From Petrosia ficiformis (Eukaryota; Porifera; Demospongiae; Haplosclerida; Petrosiidae), in NCBI GenBank assembly GCA_947044365.1, contig OX345650.1, forward strand, positions 985,001 to 1,049,000: a stretch of DNA of 64,000 bases. The letters are read 5' to 3'. This document shows, piece after piece, positions 25,560-49,911 of the stretch. How positions within the stretch are numbered: the first letter of the stretch is position 1; each line of letters opens with the position of its first letter. The position numbers were made by a program, and so were the translations under genes. The notes beneath the pieces are model-generated. The model was given only the letters and a program-made list of their open reading frames with translations. It ran no database searches and was not told where the DNA came from.

Positions 25560-26113
25560 CTAGTGTATATGAAAAAATGAAAGGTTTTATTCTCCCTGAA
25601 AGTGATATTTCTTGCATGGGTGTTAAACCTTGTTGCCTTTTAAACATACTAAACATGGCAAGAACAGTTTCATAAACAGTGTGGCATGGGTCATCAATGT
25701 TCAATTTCAAATTAGTTTATGTGGTAGATATTCCTATAGATGATGCTTCATTATTATTACAATTATTATTTAAAAGCAAATGAAACTCACATTACCAATC
25801 AATTGATTAAAACAACCAATCAGTTTTGATATTAGCAACCCATGAAAGTCCATGTGTAACTATAGATGGCTACATATAATCATTTGCATTATATCAAGTC
25901 ATATGCATTATGATTATAATGTCTCAATAGCATTTAAGCAAAAAAATAACTTTATAGTTTACAATAATTTTCCATTGCTTGTTTAACGTAAAACACATCC
26001 TACTACATATCACAATATAAATAATTCTACAATATGAATATATTAATATAATTATAACATCATCTGCTCGCTACTATTATACGCAAAGTCCACATTCATT
26101 TATCTAACACAAC

Positions 26114-27548
26114 ATGGACAGATGTTCAATGATTGCAATAGCTTCTTGTTTACTCTTTTTGGTGTCTACTGTTACCGGTATGTCTATATCTATAGGTGGT
26201 ATATATATATATATATATATGTTATGTACACTCTTATTTACATAGGTCAAGCATGTACTACATGCCCTCCAGGGCCACCAGGACTACCAGGTTACACAGG
26301 TACAGATTTTAAATTAATACATGTACACATACCATATATTTGATGAACCACAGGACCTCAAGGGCTTCCAGGTCCTACAGGACCTAAAGGTATATATATA
26401 TATATCTTACAGGTCGTTACATATACTTATATACATCATATACTTACAATTCTATATAGGAGAACCTGGATTGAAAGGACAGAAAGGTATGCAACAGCTA
26501 TGTAATTATACTGCATATTAATATATAATTATACACATAAATCATTTACATACGTATATTGAATATTTCTTGAGGTATCATGGGTCTGAAAGGCAATCAA
26601 GGTCCCACTGGAAACAAAGGTGTGAAAGGTGATCGAGGTCCTATTGGTTTGGCAGGTAATCAAGGACCCATGGGAATCAAAGGTCAGACAGGCAGTCAAG
26701 GTCCCACTGGAAACAGAGGTCTGAAAGGCAATCAAGGTCTTATGGGCCTAAAAGGTGACATGGGTCTTAAAGGGCTAAAGGGAGATAAAGGACTTCAGGG
26801 TCCTCCAGGACTTCCAGGATCCGTAGGTCCCATTGGCCTTGTTGGTCCAGTTGGGTCACCAGGGCTTGATGGTTTACCATATCCACAAGTAAACAATTAT
26901 TGAATTGTTAATTTTATTATATAGTTATACAACAATGCAGGAAACAGTTGATTCATTGACAATAGGGGCAATACTCAGTGGAGTATTCTCTGTGATATCC
27001 ATTATTGTGACTGTAATTCTCAGTACAATTGGGTAAATATACTATGCTCAGCATACATGTTGTAAATAAAACTTTGATAATTATATATACAGGCTTATTT
27101 GGATAATAGTCAAAATATTCAAAAAGCCTAACAAAGCTGTGACTAATAGTGGTATACATGATCCAATTGAAATGAAGCAAAACTCAGTTTATAGTACTCA
27201 TATCAAACATAACCAAGACCGCAAAGGTGATGTGTGTGTGTGTGTGTTGGTATATGTTTGTGTAATTAATATTGCATATATGAATATTATCATTACATAA
27301 TTATTACTCTTTAAGCTCAAAATTAATCACAAAGAACATGAACAACGAAATAAAAGACCTATATCAAAATAATTATTGCTGTTATTATTATTATTTATTG
27401 TTCATACGCAGGTACACAACACAATTATGAAACTGTTGACACCTCCTCAGAGGAGTTGCCCAAGAAAAGAACCAGGCCTCCAGCTTATACCAATGTTTCC
27501 CTTCAGCCTGGGGACACTGAAAGGGTATACAACTGTGTGCAGCCATGA
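26114..27548 (+). CDS. Short transmembrane collagen-like protein 1
   Basis: Eight exons: 26114-26177, 26246-26299, 26354-26389, 26460-26486, 26575-26888, 26941-27032, 27093-27226, 27412-27548; 285 residues with all phases consistent. Residues 1-21 are a signal peptide (MDRCSMIAIASCLLFLVSTV). A Cys pair (ACTTCPPGPPG) leads into about 43 collagen triplets rich in GLKG, GPTG and GPVG. One membrane helix follows (IGAILSGVFSVISIIVTVIL), then a basic stop-transfer (KIFKKPNK) and a ~90-residue tail with YSTH, YETV, YTNV and YNCV tyrosine motifs. YTNV fits a Grb2-type YxN SH2 site. Exons of 54, 36 and 27 bp match collagen gene structure. It is paralogous to the next gene (IEM..N.VY in the tail, VYN.VQ at the C-terminus). 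Function unknown; probably a trimeric surface protein with phosphotyrosine signalling, by inference. Confidence 0.88.
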
Positions 27549-29065
27549 TCATTAAACCACATGGTACTTTATATATATGACTGTTATGTATTATAATTAG
27601 TAATGGTATAACTGCACATCTACATATCACAGTTAATCCTCACCTAATACGAGAAGAAAGAGAATTCCATTTTATCACACATCATATTACCTGGAATGTG
27701 TATACATAAATGTTAGTTTAGCTACTGATATGAATTAACAACACAAACATAGTTTAATCTGTCATTTTCAAACGAAAATACTATTTAATTATAAAATAAC
27801 ATGATTTGAGCAATGATTGCAAAACACAGAGAGTGACAGTTACTTACGTATATACGTACATCAATACTATATAAAGGCAATGAAATCAAAATTTAACTGA
27901 CAGCAAATCCTGATACACATCATCAAGGCATGCAATGAGTGTGTTTGCATACATACATAAGAATCTAAACTTTACTATAGTTCACCATGACCTCAGAAAA
28001 ATGACCAAAAATTTTAATCCATTGCTTTATTATTGAGTTACAAAATCATTTATTAACCATATGACATTTAACTATACATTATATTAAAAATAAAGTCATT
28101 TCATCCTAAATTAGAGGTCACCATGAACAGACTTTACACAATTATATTATGGGCATGTAATTAGATACAATAAATTATAAATGTCCGACACAGACCAACA
28201 GTATGAGTCCACCAAATTCTACACTACTCAGAAAATAAGGTTTATATTTTCAAATGTTAAACCTCTCTAAGCTCAATACTTACCCTTGTTGCCGATAGCA
28301 TTTTCTCTTTTCACTGCTGCTCTAAAAAATATAACTGCAGCACATGCATTTATAATTATTCTGCGGAGTGTTTGTATGATGTATCAAATCATGTATATAT
28401 ATAGATAATTCACCTTGAATTAGCTGAGGGGTTTAAAATGGTTACTTTAATTTCTGCATCTTGACATTTGTTGTTCTGTAGTTTAAAACAAGTTTCTCTG
28501 TAACACTAATTGACCTGATGTTTTCATGTTTTGGTCAGAGTAGTAAATTCCACTAAATATTCAGAGATATTTGGCATTTTTCATAAGTTACTCATAGCTA
28601 CGTAACTAGTAGTGAGTTTATGTGTATCCTCTACAAATTATTGTTTGTACTAGTGGAACATTATACTTATCATCATTTGTACATCAATTTGAATGTATTT
28701 ATAATGGACACAATGCATAATGTATGTATGTGTTTATTGTCTTTCTTGAAAGAAAATGGAGTGTTTGAAGGTTGCTTATAATGATTCAGAAAATGTAACA
28801 TAAACAAAATCATTTGTTTAGACATTTTAAGTCATAATTCATGAAAAATCTTCAAATGTAAACACATCATTATTAAAGAGTATGGTAGTCTGTGTGTGCA
28901 TCTTTGATCTATGAAACAGACATCAGGGGTTGATTCCCTAATTACTTTTAACTGTATTGTAACTACATATCTCATGCATGTTTACTTATACGTAGCTTCA
29001 GTAGTTTCTATATAAATGGGCGAATTGTTCATTTTGAATAGAAAACTGGTTATTGTAGCGATAAC
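27549..29065. other. Intergenic region between the two collagen-like genes
   Basis: About 1.5 kb of AT-rich sequence. It contains the collagen gene 1 3' UTR, a MITE-like copy at 27965-28140, and presumably the promoter of collagen gene 2. No further open frame with coding character was recognised. Confidence 0.5.
27965..28140. mobile_element. MITE-like copy (GACCTC...GAGGTC termini)
   Basis: Starts TTCACCATGACCTCAGAAAA and ends TAGAGGTCACCATGAACAGA, an inverted pair. The interior has ATTGCTTTATTATTGAGTTA and ATAAAGTCATTTCATCCTAA, nearly the same words in the same order as the copy at 39298-39562. Confidence 0.65.
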
Positions 29066-31279
29066 ATGGAGACTTTTTTTAAACTTACAGTAATTTGTAT
29101 TTTTGTTTCTTGGATTGAGTTAATTGATAGTAGTGGACCTGAAACTCTAATGATATTGCCATGTAAGTAACATCTGATGGTTGATAGTTTCATTTTTTCT
29201 CAAACAAAATTCATTATTAGGTTTGCAAAAACGTTCTCAAGGTAAATACTATTGATATTAAGTTAATTTTCAAAACATATATATAATAATCATTTATAAT
29301 ACATAATAATTGCATATTATATTGTATTGTTTAGACTACAAATTATAGTATAATACACTCTCACTATAATTTATTGTGTATGTTGACAACTTAAACAATT
29401 GTTATACTAATAGGTACATCTGTATCAGGTACTTGTGGAGGTGGAGGCGGAGGCGGAGGTGGAGGCGGAGGTATGTTCATAAAACTAGATAACACCTGTA
29501 TATATCAGTTCATTAGTGTTTTAAATTTATACATCATAATTATTTGTATATATTTAAGGTATTACAACAATTTCACCCCCAAGTTCACCTGCAAGTCCAC
29601 CCCCAAATATACTAACAGGTAAATAATGACGGCTAAGCAATAAATTGTTTATTTATTGCTCAGGTTAAAAATCAAAGGTATCAGAACGTATATAGTGAAT
29701 AAATTTCCCATTTTTCCACATACTTCCTTACTGTGTTATATTTCAGTATACATTTTAATGTATATGTATATGCACACAGAACATTTTGTAGTGCAAAGAG
29801 ATGAAAATTTCTTTAGAGTAATGAAAAAGAATAAAACTTATTTACATAATATGAACTTCAATTCATTGCCTTATTACTTACTATCTATAAATCATTTTTT
29901 CATTATACATGCTAATATTCAGGACCTCCAGGCCCTCCAGGTCCAAAAGGAGTAGCAGGTCCTCCTGGTCCACGAGGACCATCAGGTGTTCCAGGTGCAC
30001 AAGGTCTTCCAGGAGCATCAGGTCCTCCAGGTCAACAAGGACCACCAGGTCTTCTAGGTCAGAAAGGAGCATCAGGTCATCCTGGTCAGAAAGGAGCATC
30101 AGGTCCTCCAGGTCAACAAGGACCATCAGGTGCACCAGGTCAAAAGGGATCACCAGGTATGGATGGTTCAAAAGGTGCACGAGGTTTGAAAGGTGAACAA
30201 GGACTAATAGGTCCACCAGGTTCAAAAGGTCAACAAGGTCTAAATGGTTCAAAAGGTGCACCAGGTTCAAAAGGTGAACAAGGACTAGTAGGTCCACCAG
30301 GTTCAAAAGGTCAACGAGGTTTACAAGGTATATATATATATATATATGTACATATATAATTTGCCAGGTCTGTGATGACCAATGATATATAGATATATTT
30401 ATATACCAGCATATTCATCTTTTGTCACATATTACTATTCTTGCTGTTTTTGCAAATAGTCATTTGTTAAATTCTCTTTAGAATTTTGGTTGTTATTTTT
30501 AGGTGTAGAAGGACTACAAGGACCAAAGGGAGAAATGGGGAGTGTAGGTATGTAAAATAGACAATTATAGCACACATACACACGCACATACATACTTTTT
30601 CACTCTTACTTATTCATTTTAGGATTTAACGGTTCTGCAGGTGAAAAAGGTATGTAGAGTGTACAAATAGCAATAAACTTCTTTTTATACTACTTATTGG
30701 TTCCAAAGGTGATCGTGGACTTCAGGGTCCTCCAGGGCCACCTGGATCTCCTGGTCTTAATGTCTCTGAACTCACTATGACATCATTAGAAACTAATGGA
30801 GAGCCAGTTAGTTTGCAAAGATATTATCTGGTTACTACATATCCTCCTGTATAGGATGAAGCTGACAGTTCATTGATGTTGACTTCAGCACTCAGTGGAG
30901 CAATGTCCATTATTGTGACAATAATAGTACTAAGTACAATTGGGTAAAAAGCACACACACACATATATATGCACATACACACACTAAACATTAATTCACA
31001 TATATGTAGCGTCATTTGGGTTGCAATAATAAAGTGTAGAAAACCTCAAAAGATTGAAGATGACAACATTGAGATGAATAATAATAATGTTTATGGAACT
31101 ATGCAGAAAAACGCTTCTGCCAAAGGTACTAAAGAGATTATAAGAAGTGTGTATTACATGTCATTATAGATCCAAATGTGTTTGCTGGAATCAACCCAAG
31201 CAGCGGTCCAACATTGTGTGTTAACATACCTCCAAATGGTTCTGATTCTTCTGAACCAGTTTATAACTATGTTCAGTAA
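29066..31279 (+). CDS. Short transmembrane collagen-like protein 2
   Basis: Eleven exons: 29066-29162, 29221-29241, 29414-29470, 29559-29618, 29923-30327, 30503-30547, 30623-30649, 30709-30806, 30855-30943, 31010-31125, 31170-31279; 374 residues. A signal peptide ([20 protein letters not shown]) is followed by a Cys and an eleven-glycine tract (29434-29470), then a Ser/Pro-rich spacer. One 405-bp exon encodes 45 uninterrupted Gly-X-Y triplets, extended by 45- and 27-bp exons. The membrane helix spans 30855-30943 and shares [17 protein letters not shown] sequence with paralogue 1. The tail carries VYGTM, a YxxM motif of the PI3-kinase SH2 type, and ends PVYNYVQ, matching VYNCVQP in paralogue 1. 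An AATAAA lies at 31313-31318. The donor at 30807 (GTTAGT) is inferred from the frame. Probably a trimeric cell-surface protein. Confidence 0.87.
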
Positions 31280-32324
31280 TGTATTTCCAGACTGAAACAA
31301 ATTGACAATGTCAATAAATTAATGTTTTTAGATTGTTTAGTGTAGCTAAACAAATAGCTGTCTGTAACTATATATTTGTCAATAAATTAATGTTTTTAGT
31401 ACATTTGATAACTAAAGAAATAGCTTTCTGTAATTATGAGTTATCTCAAGTATGAAAATTAATAAAACTAATTAAATATAAAAGTTCTACAGGATTCAAA
31501 AATGGCAGTTATATTGCGCATGAATGATTATCAATGTACTATCATTTAGCATGCTATCATCAACACAGTGTTATTCTATAATAATGAATAATAATGAACT
31601 TATGATCAACATCATTACAAACACCACCAGCATAAGAAAATAGAAAGTACATATAAATTGTACATGTACATGTAAGTGAATGTACGTGTCATTGAACATA
31701 TATACATGTACAGTGTAGGGATAATGATGGAATATATAGATGTTTGTTTGTATTCAGAGAACACTAGTGATTGATATACCTTGTTCTATATATATATAAT
31801 TTTTATGGTGAAACCTGTAATGTAATTATAAATTAACATTTTGTGTTTTATCTTATCCACTGTAAGATAATATCAGGGAATAATGTTTTATATTTTTATT
31901 GTGTCAATAAAAAGACCAACATAATGAGTGGTATATATGTATTTGATGATAGAGATTGTATATGCAGGATAAAAACGTATATATATATATATGCTTCAAT
32001 ACAACTTCATGTATTTAAAACCAGCATAACCCAAACCTGCTTGAGTTTAAGAGTTAGGTTTGCAGTTAATGTTTGGGAGCATAGGTTTTCAACTGGTTTT
32101 AAAAAGGTGAGGTACCACAATATGTACATTAACCAATGAAATGTTATAGTTGTGTAACTATAAAAATCAGTGGATGTATTTCCACAATAGCTAGAATTAC
32201 AGAAATGAAAATAAATTTAAAAAAAATTATATTAAAAATTTAATCACTATCTATCACACACACTTGTATAATTATATTCTATAATTATTATATAAATAAA
32301 TATAGTGTTTTAAATGGTATAACA
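31280..32324. other. Convergent intergenic region, collagen gene 2 and SLC26
   Basis: About 1 kb between two 3' ends. An AATAAA at 31313-31318 fits the collagen gene 2 poly(A) signal, and a second similar block (CAATAAATTAATGTTTTTAG) is repeated at about 31379, suggesting a local ~70-bp duplication. Nothing else with coding character was seen. Confidence 0.55.
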
Positions 32325-44251
<11,927 letters not shown>

Positions 44252-45246
44252 TTCCACTCGAAATTTTAATATGGGTGTAGCTAGACTAAAACTGCAAAGG
44301 TGTGTTTGAGGGTGTGTTTGTTAAATGTGTCGTATATACCGGTACGAGGTCAGGTCACGTACACAGTTGAAGAAAGAGCCAGAGCCTTGTAGTCTGAAAA
44401 CAGCTGCATTGGTGAAGTACTACAAAGTAGTCGACGTTCATCAGCTCTAGTTACTGTATCTAACAATAAAGTAGTGATCATGTGTGATTTTCATACTCTA
44501 CCAGTGAGTCAACTATATCTCAAACTGTGATATCTGCAATGAGGCACCAAATATTGCATGAGACATTAAGCTAAAAACCAAATCAACTCTTTCAACTTCA
44601 TGCAATATTATAATTGGAGTTATATATTCGTAATTTATGTTGACACCATCAATAATTCTGTTGTCTCCTTCAGGGAGGGAGGAACTGGTAGGCAGAGTCG
44701 GAGGAAGTGCAAAGGTTGCAAAGGCTTTAGGGTTTGTATTGTTTGACCTTAAACGAGTTTAGAAAAATATTTTATTAACTTTTTATCTTTTGATCTAAAC
44801 TGTTGATTGCGTCATGCAAATGTGTAAATCACATTACACATGACCTGTGCTTGCAACTGCATGCTCTATCATTAAAATAGACAGAGATAGCTGTTATTAC
44901 TGTGCTATATATGGCTTCTCATTTTGGCGATAAAGTGGCTTTGCCAAAGATTTCATTTTAGATTCTGACCATTGTAATAGTACTTTTATAACGGACTATG
45001 TTGCAAAGTGAAGATTTTGATCATAATTTACATTATTGTTTGCAATATTATACTGTATGCATCAATTGTGTCTGGATCTGGATGTCATAATAATAATATA
45101 ATGCATAATAGAGGACAGTATTTCACAAATTCCAAGAGGTGTCCTGTCCATTCTACCAACAAAGCAAATTCAGACTTCCCAAAAATTAATTTTTTGTACT
45201 TTTGCTCCATAATGTCTCACACATTTCACTTGTGTGTCATCCTCAG
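44252..45246. promoter_or_regulatory. Divergent promoter region, SLC26 and MBL-rhodanese genes
   Basis: About 1 kb between the first identified exons of two head-to-head genes. It must contain both promoters and the undetermined 5' exons. A plus-strand candidate first exon is 44634-44730 (ATG TTG ACA CCA ... reading MLTPSIILLSPSGREELVGR and ending GG|GTTTGT), whose phase would join 45249 if the acceptor is CAGAG rather than CAG. No TATA-like or other core motif could be assigned with confidence. Confidence 0.45.
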
Positions 45247-48200
45247 AGTGGACTAAAGGAAGTGATCAAAGAAGACTCTGGACTGGAAGTACGTATTTAC
45301 TATCTTGAATGTTTAGCTCAAGCAACTTATTTGTTGACTCATGAAGAAAACGCATTTATTATTGACCCAAGAAGAGATGTGGATGCTTTCATCATAGTTA
45401 GTCTCATACATTCATATATACTTTTCATAATTATACATTTTCTCTTTTAGGATCTTAAATCTTCAAACAAGACTCTCAAAGGAATTCTTGAGACTCATTT
45501 CCATGCAGACTTTGTATCTGGTCATTACGAACTCATGCAAAAGACAGGAGCAACTATTTATTTTGGACCTACGGCAGGTTCTCGATGCAAGTTTGATCAA
45601 CATGAACTGAAAGATGGCGAGGTGATGTTTAAAATCCTAATCTGTTATAGTTAAGTGATGAATACATAATATTTGTAATTTGTAGAGTACATTGTATGTA
45701 CAAAATCATTAGTGTAAGTGACTGTTTGCAGTCAGTTTCTTACAAAGTCATTTCTTATATTAAATAGGAGATAGAGTTTTCATCTCGTTATTCAATTAAA
45801 ACTCTTCACACACCTGGACATACTCCTGAATCTGTTGTCTATCTTGTGATTGATAAAGAAGAAGACAGCAAACCTGTGAAAGTAAGATGATGGATGGATG
45901 GATGGACAGACAGACGGACAGACAAATGGACAGATGGACAGATGGATGTACTTCTGTTTATTTTATAGGCATTCACTGGAGATACTTTGTTTATTGGTTC
46001 TTGTGGTCGTCCTGATCTTGTGGGTTCTATAGGCTTCACCTCAGAACAGATGGCTCGTATGATGTTCCATTCACTACTGGATAAAATATGTACTTTACCA
46101 GATGATGTGCAGGTTAAACTATATACCTGATTTACTCATCAGCTTATTCATCCATCCATCCATCCATTCACCCTTCCATCCACCCATCCATCCACCCATC
46201 CACCCATCCATCCATCCATCCACCCATCCATCCATCCACCCATCCACCCATCCATCCATCCACCCACCCACCCATCCATCCATCCATCCATCCATCCATC
46301 CATCCATCCATCCATCCATCCATCCATCCATCCATCCATCCATCCATCCATCCATCCATCCATCCATCCATCCATCCATCCATCTATCCATCTGTCCATC
46401 GTTTAAATAATGCATTTACATTGTAATTTGTGAAACCAGATATTTCCAGCTCATGGTGCTGGATCTCCTTGTGGCAAAAATCTCAGTTCTGATCTACACT
46501 CCACTATTGGAAAAGAGAAGAAAACAAATCCAGCACTACAATATGACAATGTCAGTCATGTGATAATCATGTGACCATTTTTAATCGCTATATTAAATAG
46601 TTATAGTTTGCAGTAATGAATATATACAATCAGTGTTATAGTTTTGTAGTAATGAATCTAATTTCAGTTGATGATCACATGATGATCACATGATGATCAC
46701 CTGATGATCACATGATAATTAATTAGTTATGCATGTATTCTTGTGTCAAAACAGGATGTTGAATTTATTGAATATCTCACAAAAGAACAACCTACAGCTC
46801 CAGGTTATTTTTCTCACGATGTTCAACAGAATGTGGTATGTTTTCATATCTTAGTATGACTTATAATAATCATTTATTATGTTTATAATTTTAGGAACAT
46901 TTAATAGCCAATTACCCAATCATCCTTCCATTCATTGATTTATTCATTCCGTCCCTCCGTCCATCCTCCATTCATTCATTCATCTATTCATCCATTTATC
47001 CATCTATTATTAATCCATCTATTCATTCGTCCATTGGACTCCATCTATCTATCTATTCGTTCTTCCTTTGTACTCTGATGCATAATCAATTATATCTACA
47101 TAGTCTGGAGCACAACCTTTAACTGAAGAACTTTGTAAAATACCTCATGTATCTGGTGATGTATTTAATAAAATGAAAGAAGGAAGCTATGTTATCGTTG
47201 ATACTAGACCTGTGAGTGATAGTGTGTGTGTGATGTATCTGTGTATGTGTATGTGTATGTGTCTGTGTACGTGTCTGTGTCTGTGTCTGTGCATGTGTCT
47301 ATGTATGTGTCTGTGTCTGTGCATGTGTCTATGTATGTGTCTGTGCATGTGTCTATGTCTGTGTTTGTGTCTGTGTCTGTGTCTGTGCATGTGTCTATGT
47401 ATGTGTACATCGTTCATATCATGTACATATACCTTTAGCCTCCAGAGTATAACAATGGTTTTATTGAAGGGTCCTTGAATTTCCCCCTAGGGGAAGCAGG
47501 AGGTGCAATAGTTGGGGTGGAAGATGGAAACTTTGCTTTGTGGGTAAGTAGTAAGCTTCAAAAAAATACAATTTGATGTCTTTGTTTGTAATTTTAGGTT
47601 GGTACTCTTGTATCCAGCAAAGAGAAAATCCTGTTGCTATGCAACCAAGAAAAACAAGGAGAAGCCTTACAAAGACTTGCACGTATAGGATACACTAACG
47701 TTAGTTGATTCAAAGTATTTTGGTTTTATTCATTTAAGAGGCAAATAGATTATTATGAGTTTATAATGATTGGGGTGGAGAACCATGTATGTATACAACT
47801 TGTATGTGACACAAACGTATATAATATTATAGTCAACCCAGCAACCAGGCTATGTATGGATGCAATCATGGGATGGAAAAATGTCAACAGTGTTTGTGCT
47901 TGCTTTGGGTAGTATAAAAACTGAAAAACAATGGGAGCATTCTAACTAAACCAGGAAACCTCCCTCTATGTGTTAACTAACATGCTGTAATGTGTACTTG
48001 TAAATATAATATATTATTTAAAGTTTAAGAACTCTAGTTGTAATGCCATACTGAAGCAACTTGATGCTATGGATCAATAATATACATCTGACATGAAAGT
48101 GGAATATTTCGGGACCAAAGCCTCATATTCTAATGATACATGTATCATTTCCTTAAACTTACCAGGTGGTCAAAAATCTGTAAACAAATTGTTTTCTGCA

Positions 48201-49693
48201 GGTTTCTGCCGTTTTAGATAACGGAATTGACTGCTGGAAATCAAAAGGTCTTTCTCTTTCAACCAACAACAGAATAAATCTGGTTTGTAAAATATAATCT
48301 CCTCATAATATTCAACTGTAGTATACTCCAAATTAAATTCCTGTCATAGAAAGGGGGCGCTAATCTCTCTCAGTTGATATCGGAGGGATATCAGATGTTG
48401 GATGTACGGACTCCTGGTGAACACGAGAACAATACATGTAAAAATTCAATCAACATTCCACTTGCCAGTATCTATGAACATTTGGGACTACTGAAGAAGT
48501 GAGTGCACAGTGGAAGTATCTTTCTTTGCATACTAAAACTAATTGTTGCTCTTAACAAACAGAAAACCTAACAAAACCTAACAAAACCTAACGATGTACA
48601 CTATGTATAGAACTTGACTAATTTCACTAGCAAATGTGGAATAAAAAAAACAATAGATTCTTATTTATACTGATAGATTAAAATCAGGGCTGTAGACTTA
48701 GAGACTATAGACTTCAATAGTTTACTTGTAATAATTACAACAAGAGAAGCCATAAAATATATACAATGTTAGATTGGCCTATCTGTAGGATAACATATAA
48801 CTCTTGTATCTTTTCTTACAGAGACAGGAAGTATATTGCATTTTGTACGAGTGGGTATCGTTCAGTCATTGCATCTTCTATTCTCAGATCAAGGGGATAT
48901 AATGTAGTTGATGTGCATGGAGGATTTGCTGCCATTAGTGTCTATAATCCTGAGACTACAACTACAGGAAAGGTTATATGAGTTCATTTGATAAGACACA
49001 TAAATATTTAGTTTTGTTTTAGCTATACCTTCGGTAAGGCACATTGTTCAGTTTTAAATTACAGGCAGTGTTTTTGAATTGGCCCAAAGAGCTTCTTATT
49101 TGGCACTGCACAGTACTCTCTTTGGGCCTGATGGCGGCACAGTTAATTACGTAACCATTCTTGAGCCAATTTGGCCATTGCTTCAAAACATATCAAAACC
49201 TCTGATTACAGGTCTACTGTGATAATATTAATATGAAAATAATGAACACTAAAAGTATACCAGTTTTGTTACCAGCTATGGCACCGAACAATGTTCTTAC
49301 CAAGCTTCTAGGGTTAATGTTACTGGCACTCTTCCTAGTTCACTGATAATTAATGTTACTCCTTTTCAAAATAGAAGAAAAAACACTTGAGTAACAATAT
49401 TGATTCTAATCATAAGCATGTATATACTGTAGATAGGTGTAGAACTGTGGATAAATGATAATACAATATTCTACTATTTGAAAATTTTAACAATTCTACT
49501 GCACCTAAATTAGCGTAAAGAACACCACATTTTGATGCCAAAGTGCAGTACAGTGGTGCATGTGCATAGTCACTGGACTACTCGCCAGCTTATTCCCCCA
49601 TTATGATATAAATTATACTCTTTCTCTTTCTGTAAGGTATGTCCAAGTATGAGAGCAATGGTTAGGAAGCTATCAGAATACACAGGACCATAA
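45247..49693 (+). CDS. MBL-fold hydrolase with two rhodanese domains (persulfide dioxygenase/sulfurtransferase-like)
   Basis: Thirteen exons: 45247-45396, 45451-45621, 45768-45881, 45969-46112, 46440-46550, 46755-46835, 47104-47211, 47439-47543, 47598-47699, 48202-48282, 48350-48498, 48822-48972, 49637-49693; 507 residues plus an unidentified N-terminus. Residues ~1-230 are an MBL fold: [13 protein letters not shown], metal-site [36 protein letters not shown] and [12 protein letters not shown]. Two rhodanese domains follow: the first with [20 protein letters not shown] and a Cys in LLLCNQEKQ; the second with [11 protein letters not shown] and the active-site loop [12 protein letters not shown]1-type enzymes oxidise glutathione persulfide with iron, and rhodaneses move sulfane sulfur, so a sulfide-detoxification role is likely by family. 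The position after the metal-site Asp is Phe where ETHE1 has His. An AATAAA at 49821-49826 fits the poly(A) signal. Confidence 0.88.
46140..46400. repeat. (CATC)n array
   Basis: Tetranucleotide CATC array with CACC variants, filling the intron between MBL-rhodanese exons 45969-46112 and 46440-46550. Confidence 0.95.
47219..47410. repeat. (GTGTCT)n / (GTGTAT)n hexanucleotide array
   Basis: Hexanucleotide-based array in the intron between MBL-rhodanese exons 47104-47211 and 47439-47543, starting a few bases after the GTGAGT donor. Confidence 0.92.
49081..49128. other. Short hairpin with perfect 11-bp arms
   Basis: GGCCCAAAGAG at 49081-49091 pairs with CTCTTTGGGCC at 49118-49128 around a 26-base loop. 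It lies in the last intron of the MBL-rhodanese gene, in a patch richer in G+C than its surroundings. Confidence 0.7.
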
Positions 49694-49860
49694 TTTCTTG
49701 TCTCCTCATCATCAACTGGATTTCATAACTTGTTAGCCAAGTCTAATATATGTATGTATGTTTATTCTTGTTGTGTTAATAGTTGGGTATATTCATGTAT
49801 AAGTTGATGATTATTATTATCAATAAACAGTATACTATTGAACAGTTCATAATTGTCATT

Positions 49861-49911
49861 AGTCTCGCGTAGCCAGACCCAACCTACGTTGAGTCTGGCT
49901 ACGCGAGACTG
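49861..49911. mobile_element. 51-bp foldback element with target-site duplication
   Basis: AGTCTCGCGTAGCCAGAC (49861-49878) is perfectly inverted at 49893-49910 around a 14-base loop. The unit is flanked on both sides by the same 10-mer, AATTGTCATT (49851-49860 and 49912-49921). Perfect terminal inverted repeats plus an exact direct repeat of the flank indicate a recent insertion of a minimal transposable element. Its CpG-containing arms stand out from AT-rich flanks. Confidence 0.85.

Larger units (their letters stand above)
24922..26113. other. Divergent intergenic region, receptor and collagen gene 1
   Basis: About 1.2 kb separating the start codons of the minus-strand receptor and the plus-strand collagen gene 1. 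It must hold both promoters. It also contains a decayed signal-exon copy (25225-25310) and two short minus-strand collagen-like exons (25405-25559). No clear core promoter motif could be assigned by eye. Confidence 0.5.
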
